A stretch of DNA of 64,000 nt from CAYPPG01 sp964412555 (GTDB taxonomy: Bacteria; Hinthialibacterota; Hinthialibacteria; Hinthialibacterales; Hinthialibacteraceae), in contig CAYPPG010000016.1 of NCBI GenBank assembly GCA_964412555.1, positions 1 through 64,000 on the forward strand. The letters are read 5' to 3'. This document shows, piece after piece, positions 52,059-59,402 of the stretch; within the stretch, counting starts at the first letter, position 1, and every line of letters begins with the position of its first letter. Below the pieces are notes generated by a model that saw only the letters and a program-made list of their open reading frames with translations, did no database searches and was not told the DNA's origin. Position numbers and translations under genes: made by a program.

Positions 52059-52135
52059 TCAAACGGTGTAATTCCTTTTTGGATACCGGGATAACTTTTC
52101 TTCCGAAAAAAAATGCGGCTTTTTCAATTCACCTA

Positions 52136-52164
52136 TTGACAGTTTAGATATAAACATTTAATAT
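52136..52164 (+). promoter_or_regulatory. candidate sigma70-type promoter
   Basis: TTGACA at 52136-52141, a 17-base spacer, and TAATAT at 52159-52164. It lies 56 bases before ATG 52220 and is the best promoter match upstream of that gene. Confidence 0.5.
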
Positions 52165-52219
52165 CTATACAATATCCGGTAACAAAAGGAATCCAAATCC
52201 GAGAATGGAGGAATCCAAA

Positions 52220-53776
52220 ATGAGAAAAAAAAACGGCGGTCAAACAAGTTGGAACTGGTTTGGTACAAGCCCAAGAGTGCGAAAAAGGGGATTCATTGTT
52301 CTGCTTTCGGGATGCATGTTCGCAACATTCTTCGCATTAGCCCCGTATTCGCTCCGCGCCGGCGAATCGAAGAATCAAACGAAGGAAGAGTCAAAACTCG
52401 AAAATCTTTCCTTCACCGTGTATCCCATTCTGCTCGGAAACAAACCAATGAAAAACGTGGGTGAAGTAGTCGCCTTACTCTTGGAACGCGGCGGAGTAAA
52501 ACATCTCGAGATTGCCGAGAACACTTTTCACCCTTCCGAAAATTCCGAGTGGGAGCAAATCACAAAGGAATTTGCCCAATTCATCCCGAAGCAAAAGATT
52601 CAAACCAAATACGCGCTTTACGGTGAATTCATGGGGACAAGGGAAACGGGTGTCCAAGAAGTCCGAACGGTGGTTGTTGATGCAAAGGGAGATGTCGTCT
52701 GGCAGGATCGCCAAACTCCTGAGGACGCGGCATTCCAACAAACAAAGCCTAGCAATCCGATGACCTGTTGTGTCTTGATGGGCAAGCGATTACAAGACCG
52801 ATTTTCGCTGAAAGATCCTCTACGCGAAGACGCTCCGAATGGGGATATGGCGGAACGCTGGCGGGAAAAATCCAATGTACCTCCCAAAGAAGAAATGAAC
52901 GCAATAGAGGAGCGGTTGAATGAACTGAAAAAAGATCACCAAGACACATCCCTTACGGTCTATCCGGTTCACGTTCAGAACCAAACGTATCGGGAACATA
53001 CCGAGACATTGTGTAAGATGATCAATGAAAACAACTTATTCAAAGCGCAGCCGGCCAAGAACGCTGTCAATATCAACGTCCCCGGGAATTCAAACGAAAT
53101 GAGGATGCTCTGGGACCTCGCCCATGCCTTTCGTGAAGAAGTCCGTAAAAATCCCCCGCCCACGGATTACACACTGTATGCGGATTACATCATGGCGTTG
53201 CCGGATGGGCCGGTGGGCGGTGTTCATTTCGTAATTTGCGATAAAAAAGGTGAATGGGTAATGGTCAGTTTACAGAATTCTCATCACGAAAATTTCCAAA
53301 AAATCGATCCCGATTCGGTGGAAGACTGCAATCGAATACTAGTCCGTCAACTGGAAGATGAGATGGACGTACTCCGACTAGGTGAGATGGAAGAACTCCA
53401 ACAGACATTCCAAACTTATATACAGGCGTGTGTTGAGAAAGATATCAATATGATGACCGATGTGTATGATCTGGAATATATCAAAAGTTCCGATAAGTGG
53501 GGAGAGAGAGTAGGAAATGATCTGAACAAGATAAGGGAAATGATAAAGGGAATCGTAGCCAATAAGCCCGTCGAATACTACCATATGTGCGCTCGGGTGC
53601 AGGAAAATCCCGGCAAGGTGATCGTAAAAGTGATGCCGGATTTGGATCGTAAAGCCCAAATCGTTGAAGTGAACTATGAGGATTGGTCTTGGACATTTCG
53701 AAAGGGATCCACAGGTTGGAAGTTGATTGAAGAGGGCGTATCAGGACAAACCTTCGACAAGATATCGGAGAAATAG
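52220..53776 (+). CDS. unrecognised exported protein with duplicated domain
   Basis: GGAGG eight bases upstream favours ATG 52220 over ATG 52205. The 518-residue protein has a long basic n-region and a hydrophobic segment (about 24-47) containing LLSGC, which is either a lipobox or part of a signal-anchor. Two related modules follow, at about 62-205 (LSFTVYPILLGNKP, TKYALYGEFMGT, VVVDAKGDVVWQD) and 245-385 (SLTVYPVHVQNQT, TDYTLYADYIMA, FVICDKKGEWVMV). A C-terminal domain at about 395-518 ends FRKGSTGWKLIEEG. I do not recognise the family. The modules suggest a duplicated alpha/beta sensor or binding fold. A good promoter precedes it and it appears monocistronic. Confidence 0.8.
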   Translation: MRKKNGGQTSWNWFGTSPRVRKRGFIVLLSGCMFATFFALAPYSLRAGESKNQTKEESKLENLSFTVYPILLGNKPMKNVGEVVALLLERGGVKHLEIAENTFHPSENSEWEQITKEFAQFIPKQKIQTKYALYGEFMGTRETGVQEVRTVVVDAKGDVVWQDRQTPEDAAFQQTKPSNPMTCCVLMGKRLQDRFSLKDPLREDAPNGDMAERWREKSNVPPKEEMNAIEERLNELKKDHQDTSLTVYPVHVQNQTYREHTETLCKMINENNLFKAQPAKNAVNINVPGNSNEMRMLWDLAHAFREEVRKNPPPTDYTLYADYIMALPDGPVGGVHFVICDKKGEWVMVSLQNSHHENFQKIDPDSVEDCNRILVRQLEDEMDVLRLGEMEELQQTFQTYIQACVEKDINMMTDVYDLEYIKSSDKWGERVGNDLNKIREMIKGIVANKPVEYYHMCARVQENPGKVIVKVMPDLDRKAQIVEVNYEDWSWTFRKGSTGWKLIEEGVSGQTFDKISEK

Positions 53777-53902
53777 AATCCTTCCTTGACATCGACAATC
53801 CGAATTCTTTACTTGTTATCCTGCTCTCCCCACCGGCTCGACAATTCGTCATAATTTTGATAGTATTGCCTATTCTCGTGATATCCGGGGAGGATGAATC
53901 CA

Positions 53903-55084
53903 ATGAAAAAGTTGACCATCGCCGTTGCCTTCATGGCTGTGTTCACCTTGGCCGTCTGCTTCATCATGATCGGGGCGATATCCGAAGAATTGAAAGCGAA
54001 TTTAGGCATTGATAATTCGGATATCGGGACGTTGATCTCCATTTTCTCCATTACCTGTTTGATCGTTCAACTGTTCGTAGGGCCGATGGTTGACAAATAC
54101 GGTCATAAACCGTTGGCGATTTCCGGATTTTTGCTGGCCGGTTTTGGGATTTTTCTTTTCGCCCTTGCAGCAAATTTCGCCTCGGCCATCGTTGCCTCCA
54201 TTTTTCTGGGAATCGGAGCGATCTGCTGTAATACGGTAGGAAATACATTGTTGCCTGTTGTATTATTTGAAGGAAAAGAACCGGCGAGAGCCAGCAATTT
54301 CGGCAATGGTTTTGTCGGATTGGCCTTTGTACTCACCCCCGTATTCATCGTGACTCTCATCGATATGGGTGTCAGTTATTTTGTAACCTTATCCCTGATC
54401 TCCGTGTTGCTCTTGGTCTTTTGTGTTGTCTCCATCCTGTCTTCATACCCGGATGTCTCAACCGGCTTCCAACTCAAACTCGCTTTTCAACTGCTCAGCC
54501 AACCAATCGTTCTTCTGGCCGCATTCGCACTGATCTGTTATATCGGCCTAGAATTTTCGATGAACACCTGGATCAAGCCGATCATGACCGAAATGTACAC
54601 CCAACAACAAAGCGACAAAGCGGTTTTATATGCCGGGCGGGTACTTGGGTTGTTCGGACTGATGATGGCAGTAGGCCGTTTCGCCACATCCGCCATCAAA
54701 AATCTATCGGCCATCGGATGCAAAGTCATCGCAGCCGGCTCCATCATTTCCATCCTATCCATTCTGCTGTTGAGTTACACGAACAATCCGGTCTTCGCCA
54801 TCATTGCCGTCATCGTAACCGGCTTGGCCTTCGCCCCCATGTTCCCCACCATCGTCGGAGTGACGTTCTCCCAATATGAACCGAAATTATATGGCAGCAT
54901 ATTCGGAATCATCTTCTCCGTCGGCTTGATCGGCCCGATCATCTTTCCGAAACTGATCGGAAATGTAAGCGAGGGACTCTCCGTCCAACAAAGTTTAATC
55001 ATTGCCGTCATCATAACCGTCGCATTATTGATCACTTCTTTGGTCATGAATTTTTTCATCAACAAACAGAACAAAGCGGAGTAA
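53903..55084 (+). CDS. major facilitator superfamily transporter
   Basis: This 393-residue protein has twelve predicted membrane helices and the MFS loop 2-3 motif GPMVDKYGHKPLAIS. The ribosome-binding site GGGGAGG lies nine bases before ATG 53903, which was preferred to ATG 53894. The second half has GLAFAPMFPTIVGV, reminiscent of sugar or FucP-like carriers, but the substrate is unknown. The last codons abut a truncated hicB copy on the other strand, whose reading frame runs antisense into this gene. Confidence 0.92.
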   Translation: MKKLTIAVAFMAVFTLAVCFIMIGAISEELKANLGIDNSDIGTLISIFSITCLIVQLFVGPMVDKYGHKPLAISGFLLAGFGIFLFALAANFASAIVASIFLGIGAICCNTVGNTLLPVVLFEGKEPARASNFGNGFVGLAFVLTPVFIVTLIDMGVSYFVTLSLISVLLLVFCVVSILSSYPDVSTGFQLKLAFQLLSQPIVLLAAFALICYIGLEFSMNTWIKPIMTEMYTQQQSDKAVLYAGRVLGLFGLMMAVGRFATSAIKNLSAIGCKVIAAGSIISILSILLLSYTNNPVFAIIAVIVTGLAFAPMFPTIVGVTFSQYEPKLYGSIFGIIFSVGLIGPIIFPKLIGNVSEGLSVQQSLIIAVIITVALLITSLVMNFFINKQNKAE

Positions 55085-55095
55085 GCAGTTCGTAC

Positions 55096-55328
55096 ATCTC
55101 ATACGCTTCCTTTTTCGTATGGCCTTGCGCCATCAAATCCAAAATCGGAATTTCCGCCAACCAGAATTTCCCATCCTTGTATATTTTTCCGGAAAATCTC
55201 ATGATTCAGCCCTTTTTTTCGCTTTTTTTAAAATAGAACGAGCCAGTTTTTCATTGATTTCGGTATGCCTGGGGATAGGTTCTTGCCAATCCCCATCCGT
55301 CCAAATGTCATGTTTTCCACCCCGCCGC
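55096..55328 (-). pseudogene. partial second copy of hicA-hicB
   Basis: About 230 bases are nearly identical to 56475-56707. The copy keeps the last two thirds of hicA, with no start, and the first 37 codons of hicB from ATG 55202. That frame then reads into the antisense of the MFS gene and stops near 55059 (47 residues in all). One end breaks at the MFS stop and the other at codon 20 of hicA. It is a duplication remnant, not a working module. Confidence 0.85.
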
Positions 55329-55393
55329 GTCATTCAATGGTATCTGTATTTTATGTCATATTCTTTTGACAGCCAAGGTTGATTCGAATGAAT

Positions 55394-55816
55394 TTAGAAG
55401 CCATCACTCTCAAACGGATTCACCACCATTACCCCGCGATACGTTTGACCGGCATTGAGATCTTCAGAAACCAAAAACGTACAATTGGCTCTGTCGGCTG
55501 CTGCGATAATCAATGAATCCCAGAATGCAAGTTGAGAAATGAGACTAATATCAATCGCCTCTTCAATTAATTCCAGATCATTGTTGACGATTTCCATATT
55601 CCGAAAATTGTGAATGATGTTTTTTACGAGAATCGGATCGACTTTTAATTTTGTAGTTGCAACGACGTAGAATTCTTGGATTACTTGGGTGGAAACAACG
55701 GTGTGATGATGGGTTGTGATTTTCTCTAAAACCGCACGTGATTTTTCTTTTTTCTCTGGTTCTTTTTGATCAATCGAATAAACAAATAGATTTGTATCGA
55801 CAAAGATTTTAGACAC
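55394..55816 (-). CDS. PIN-domain toxin (VapC-like)
   Basis: The 140-residue protein has the PIN ribonuclease plan: IFVDTNLFVYSID with the first catalytic Asp (Asp7), a central Glu (TQVIQEFYVV), and FWDSLIIAAADRANCTFLVSEDLNAGQ with two further acidic residues. Such toxins cleave RNA when freed from their antitoxin. Its start overlaps the antitoxin stop by eight bases, the usual arrangement. All acidic positions are kept, so this unit looks functional. Confidence 0.93.
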   Translation of the reverse strand: MSKIFVDTNLFVYSIDQKEPEKKEKSRAVLEKITTHHHTVVSTQVIQEFYVVATTKLKVDPILVKNIIHNFRNMEIVNNDLELIEEAIDISLISQLAFWDSLIIAAADRANCTFLVSEDLNAGQTYRGVMVVNPFESDGF

Positions 55817-56033
55817 GATACAAATCCTCTCTCGACCATTTTTCCGTTTCCGATTTCACATTGGCTTTATCCATCAAAGAAAACATGTCATCCAGCCATC
55901 GGCTCTGCTTCTGCACGACGGTCTCCTCGATCAGTTTGCTTACCAGATCATTGAACGTAATATTGTGTTTGCGCGCGTATTGCTCACCGGCTTCGAAGAC
56001 GTCATCCTGGATGGAAAGTGTGATATTTTTCAT
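55809..56033 (-). CDS. ribbon-helix-helix-type antitoxin (VapB-like)
   Basis: From ATG 56033 (AGAGGTAAAA upstream) the 74-residue protein starts MKNITLSIQDDVFEAGEQYARKHN and continues with FNDLVSKLIEETV, a short strand and two helices as in RHH antitoxins. The C-terminal half is charged and would wrap the PIN toxin. The longer frame to 56078 has no ribosome-binding site. It is the first gene of the pair. Confidence 0.9.
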   Translation of the reverse strand: MKNITLSIQDDVFEAGEQYARKHNITFNDLVSKLIEETVVQKQSRWLDDMFSLMDKANVKSETEKWSREDLYRV

Positions 56034-56162
56034 TTTTACCTCTTTCAACAGAATATGTGTATCCAGGTTGGATGTCAAGAAAATTCTGTTAGTTGCTCAC
56101 AAAGACCTTCAAACGCCGCGGATCGACTGCACCGCTTTTGAGCGGCGGCTGAATTTGCCTCA

Positions 56163-56582
56163 TCAGAAAATGGTACTTTCCTCAATAACAATATCCGAAT
56201 GTGGACATACAGCAAGAAGCAGTTCATTGAGCTTTTCGACCGTTGGAACGGCTCTACCCTGTTCATATCGGGCATAGGTATTGCGGGATGATCCCCCCAA
56301 CCGATTCGCCACTTGAGAGAGTGAAAGCCCACTGAGCTGCCGTTTCCGTTGCAAGAGCAGACGAATCATGTGTCTTGGTTCCGAAGAATCCACTTCGAAG
56401 GAATCTTTTGATTTTGGGTATACCTTGACTGTAAAATCTTTCTCATTCACCAACGATTCAACCATATCCGCCACCATCTCATATGCTTCCTTTTTCGTAT
56501 GGCCTTGCGTCATCAAATCCAAAATCGGAATTTCCGCCAGCCAAAATTTACCGTCCTTGTTTATTTTTCCGGAAAATCTCAT
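56163..56582 (-). CDS. hicB: HicB-like antitoxin with XRE helix-turn-helix
   Basis: The 139-residue protein has an N-terminal HicB fold (MRFSGKINKDGKFWLAEIP, TKKEAYEMVADMVESLV, about 1-50) and a C-terminal XRE-type HTH (about 80-125: LSLSQVANRLGGSSRNTYARYEQG). It is expected to neutralise HicA and repress its own promoter. It overlaps hicA by four bases (ATGA). A 5' part of the gene is duplicated at 55096-55202. Confidence 0.92.
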   Translation of the reverse strand: MRFSGKINKDGKFWLAEIPILDLMTQGHTKKEAYEMVADMVESLVNEKDFTVKVYPKSKDSFEVDSSEPRHMIRLLLQRKRQLSGLSLSQVANRLGGSSRNTYARYEQGRAVPTVEKLNELLLAVCPHSDIVIEESTIF

Positions 56583-56761
56583 GATTCAGCCCTTTTTTTC
56601 GCTTTTTTTAAAATAGAACGAGCCAGTTTTTCATTGATTTCGGTATGCCTGGGGATAGGTTCTTGCCAATCCCCATCCGTCCAAATGTCATGTTTTCCAC
56701 CCCGCCGTAGAAACCACCACCCCAGTTTTTTAAGCTCATGCTCAAGAATTTTTCTTTTCAT
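56579..56761 (-). CDS. hicA: HicA mRNA interferase toxin
   Basis: The 60-residue protein has the HicA double-stranded-RNA-binding-like fold: KILEHELKKLGWWFLRRGGKHDIW, with the active His in GGKHDIW, then EPIPRHTEINEKLARSILKK. ATG 56761 was chosen; an 11-residue upstream extension is unlike the family. It is the first gene of the pair and carries a 12-bp palindrome just upstream. Confidence 0.93.
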   Translation of the reverse strand: MKRKILEHELKKLGWWFLRRGGKHDIWTDGDWQEPIPRHTEINEKLARSILKKAKKRAES

Positions 56762-56765
56762 TATA

Positions 56766-56777
56766 AAGTGTACACTT
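56766..56777. promoter_or_regulatory. 12-bp palindrome upstream of hicA, probable operator
   Basis: AAGTGTACACTT is a perfect palindrome five bases before the hicA start codon. The HTH of HicB-type antitoxins binds such sites to autoregulate. This is inference from position and symmetry. Confidence 0.5.
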
Positions 56778-56857
56778 ATAGGTGTGCAAATCAAGGATTT
56801 TTTCTATCTTCGCGTACATCCGGCATGTTAGAAGAATGTTATCCTTGGAACAACATG

Positions 56858-57073
56858 CTATCGGTGTTCGATGAATTTGCCGTGCTCATCGAACATGGGC
56901 AGCGTTTTCCCTTCGTTGATTTCACTCTCTACTGCCGCCACCAGCGCAGTCATCTTGTCATCGTCATTTGCCGCGAATTGCCCATCCCACAGCGCCTCAT
57001 CCACAGCGTCGCCATGATGCTGATCCTTCCAGTCGGAAAGGGCAATCCAAGCTCCCGTATCGACGAAGATCAT
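56858..57073 (-). pseudogene. chimeric relic: PIN toxin N-terminus fused to antitoxin C-terminus
   Basis: The 71-residue frame starts MIFVDTGAWIALSDWKDQHH, the first strand and catalytic Asp of a PIN toxin. After about 20 residues it changes to DEALWDGQFAANDDDKMTALVAAVESEINEGK, a stretch like the C-terminal half of small antitoxins. The other PIN acidic residues are missing, so it cannot be a working nuclease. A deletion joining two neighbouring toxin-antitoxin loci is the simplest explanation. It overlaps the preceding antitoxin stop as ATGA. Confidence 0.65.
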
Positions 57074-57300
57074 GGTTTCGCCCTCGATTCATAAATGATG
57101 GAATCATGATTGACAGAAGCGTCTGTTCGATTGGATTCGCAGAATCCGACCAATTCATCGAGAATAGCATATCCTTCTGCTAGTTTATTTGGCTCGATGA
57201 TTTCAACTTCGATGAGGATTCTATCTTCCTCTATTTTCTTGAAGGCTTCGTTGAATGGAATTAAGAATCCGTTTTCGACTTTTATCGCTTCAACTCTCAT
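57070..57300 (-). CDS. small antitoxin-like protein of a PIN module
   Basis: This 76-residue protein begins MRVEAIKVENGFLIPFNEAFKKI and continues with EVEIIEPN, like short antitoxins that precede PIN toxins. GGAGG lies upstream of ATG 57300. It is intact, but its toxin partner is the broken PIN frame that overlaps its stop, so it is probably an orphan antitoxin. Confidence 0.7.
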   Translation of the reverse strand: MRVEAIKVENGFLIPFNEAFKKIEEDRILIEVEIIEPNKLAEGYAILDELVGFCESNRTDASVNHDSIIYESRAKP

Positions 57301-57366
57301 GGTAGACCTCCATCATTCAGCCTTCACGGAACAAGATATTTTCAAGTGTCACCCTTCAGATCACCT

Positions 57367-57492
57367 TCAACATATAAAAAGTGTCGCAGTTCTTTTTATG
57401 GATTCAATCTCTTCTTGAGTTGGCGTTGACAGTTTCATCGTGCCCTTTTCCAGTGTGTCGAGAATATCTTTTTCTTCTTTACTATATTTCAT
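57367..57492 (-). pseudogene. truncated BrnA/CopG-type antitoxin fragment
   Basis: This 41-residue frame, MKYSKEEKDILDTLEKGTMK then STPTQEEIESIKRTA, matches the N-terminal half of antitoxins whose C-terminal half is a ribbon-helix-helix. It stops where the DNA-binding part should begin. No toxin gene is next to it. Translation was done by hand. Confidence 0.6.
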
Positions 57493-57621
57493 TTTAGTCC
57501 ACCTAATCTTATTTGTACAAGGAAGGGTTTTGGCGGTTCATTTCTTGAGTCTAATGTAGAGATGCCCTACTGAAGGCGGCACGCAGTGACATCTTCACTT
57601 ACGTCGATCGTCTTGCTCTGC

Positions 57622-57819
57622 TCATTCTTTCAACAACTCATCCCGAATAGAAGACAAGGGAATACAGTCTTCATCCGCAGAAGTTTCCTTAGCTTCCCTC
57701 AAATCTTTTAAATCCTCGTAATCCTCAAGAGCCTCTTTCATGGCTAGAAACTCCTCGTAAGGAAGAACGACAAATTCTTTCTTTCCATCTTTTTCAATGA
57801 TTTGTGGATGAATACTCAT
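57622..57819 (-). CDS. Phd/YefM-like antitoxin, orphan
   Basis: The 65-residue protein reads MSIHPQIIEKDGKKEFVVLP then YEEFLAMKEALEDYEDLKDL, the pattern of short Phd/YefM-type antitoxins: a DNA-binding N-terminus and an acidic helix for the toxin. A RelE-type toxin would be expected directly downstream on the minus strand, but none is there. A clear ribosome-binding site was not seen. It may still act as an anti-toxin against a toxin coded elsewhere, which is conjecture. Confidence 0.72.
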   Translation of the reverse strand: MSIHPQIIEKDGKKEFVVLPYEEFLAMKEALEDYEDLKDLREAKETSADEDCIPLSSIRDELLKE

Positions 57820-57838
57820 TCTGCTGTCGGAGACCAGA

Positions 57839-57934
57839 TCAGTCTGAAAGCCATTCTCTCTCCTGGATATCTTCCCATGTCGCGTCTTCCGGAAGTTCTT
57901 GAATGTTTCGTATGGCTATTTCCTTAGTGGTCAT
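57839..57934 (-). pseudogene. truncated small antitoxin-like fragment
   Basis: The 31-residue frame MTTKEIAIRNIQELPEDATW then EDIQERE resembles the N-terminus of small antitoxins with a PxDATxEDI block (usually about 70-80 residues). The frame is lost after QER; sequence after that does not fit the family. Hand-translated. Confidence 0.5.
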
Positions 57935-58044
57935 TTTTAAACCTCTTCGGATTTTTCCTGCATTTGTTTCAAAATGCGTTCCTACCTAAATGTAGGCGGA
58001 ACTTCCAACTCATTATCATACACTATTTCACCACAATCCACCAT

Positions 58045-59289
58045 TCACAACCGCAACCGCACCCCCCTTCGATAGAGAAATCCCGTCAGCCAAGTAAGCA
58101 TAAAAGTAAACACCAGCGCCCGCACAAATCCAATCCCGAATTGTCCACCGAGGGTGTCAAAATAAAATCCACTTATTCCCACTAACGCAAATAAGATATA
58201 GAGAATCGGAGCGAGAATGTAAGCAAACAACGGATTCTGCCCGGCGGGCGACAGAATCGACGTCCACTTCGTCCAGCCTTGCACGTCCATCAGCCAGTAA
58301 ATCGCTATCCATACCCAAACGGTGATGGCGGAACTGATGAGGCACCACGGTGGAGTGGCCGAATTTTTGTCTATGATAAACATTGGATCAATGTCTCGCA
58401 ACGAATGCAGCATAACTCCCGCCGCCCATAATCCCAGGCCGTATAGAATACTCCAACGAATTCGGTCTGCATGGGATTGTATGGGGGAACCGGGTGAAAG
58501 TATCATCCCTAGAATGACGCCGGAAAGAACAATCGCCGCGTGCGACCCCAGCATTCCGCCGATGTCCACATACTTGGGAATCAACGGAATCCAATCAAAG
58601 AAGCCTGTCCCTGCGGCAAAATAAACGCAGTACAAAACCGCTGTCATCCCCATCATCCCATAGGGCTGTTTTCGGAAAAAAATGTAAATCATCGACGCCA
58701 TGAAATAAGCCCAGCCGATAAGACCCAATATTCCCCACCAGGAAGGGCGCATTTCGATGAATCCCGGTTGCCCCTCACCTCGATAGAGCACGGCCAGCAC
58801 TGCGAGCAGGATGATGCCACCGACTCGCATACCGAAGGCGATTTTGCGCCGGAATCGCGGTTCGCGGGGAATCTGATTCCAGACCAAAATGACAGCCATA
58901 TACATGAAAAATATCCATAGTATGGTTCCCAGATCGCTACGATTCCATATGGGTTCCGAGTTCACCATAAAAACACCAATCACGAGCAATCCCAACGTTC
59001 TGGTGAGAACATGACGTCCCACGATCCAGGCACTCACTCCCCGATCCAATCGCCCCCCGAGAGCGAAAGGGATAGACATTCCCACGATAAAAAGAAAAGC
59101 GGGAAATACTACGTCAACAAAGGTCATCCCATCCGCACCGGATGGTAAATGTTTCATCCAGGAAGGAACTCCGGCGACACTCGCCAGGTCATTGACGAAA
59201 ATCATCACCAAAATAGTAAAACCACGTAAGGCATCGATGGAAGCGATTCGAGTGTGGGCTGGAGTGGAAGAAGAAATCACGTTCGACAT
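58045..59289 (-). CDS. HGSNAT-like membrane acyltransferase (DUF5009/heparan-alpha-glucosaminide N-acetyltransferase family)
   Basis: The 414-residue protein has about eleven membrane helices. Family marks are RIASIDALRGFTILVMIFVNDLA at the N-terminus, MTFVDVVFPAFLFIVGMSIPFALGGR, the loop motif RHVLTRTLGLLVIGVFMVN, and PAGQNPLFAYILAPILY near the end. Relatives acetylate glucosamine residues of glycans across a membrane with acetyl-CoA. The substrate here is unknown. The first gene upstream on the same strand (PhoPQ-related) ends 113 bases before it. Confidence 0.88.
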   Translation of the reverse strand: MSNVISSSTPAHTRIASIDALRGFTILVMIFVNDLASVAGVPSWMKHLPSGADGMTFVDVVFPAFLFIVGMSIPFALGGRLDRGVSAWIVGRHVLTRTLGLLVIGVFMVNSEPIWNRSDLGTILWIFFMYMAVILVWNQIPREPRFRRKIAFGMRVGGIILLAVLAVLYRGEGQPGFIEMRPSWWGILGLIGWAYFMASMIYIFFRKQPYGMMGMTAVLYCVYFAAGTGFFDWIPLIPKYVDIGGMLGSHAAIVLSGVILGMILSPGSPIQSHADRIRWSILYGLGLWAAGVMLHSLRDIDPMFIIDKNSATPPWCLISSAITVWVWIAIYWLMDVQGWTKWTSILSPAGQNPLFAYILAPILYILFALVGISGFYFDTLGGQFGIGFVRALVFTFMLTWLTGFLYRRGVRLRL

Positions 59290-59402
59290 GTTGTTTTCCA
59301 GTCTTGAGGCGTGATTGTGAATTTATAAAACCATACCCTTTTTCATTTCAATCTATTTTCTCGGAACAGAATATACAAACTCACTGGACAATCCGGACGA
59401 TC

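Noticed and set aside
53788..53816. Promoter before the MFS gene
   Set aside because: TTGACA is present, but the hexamer at the right distance matches the -10 consensus poorly.
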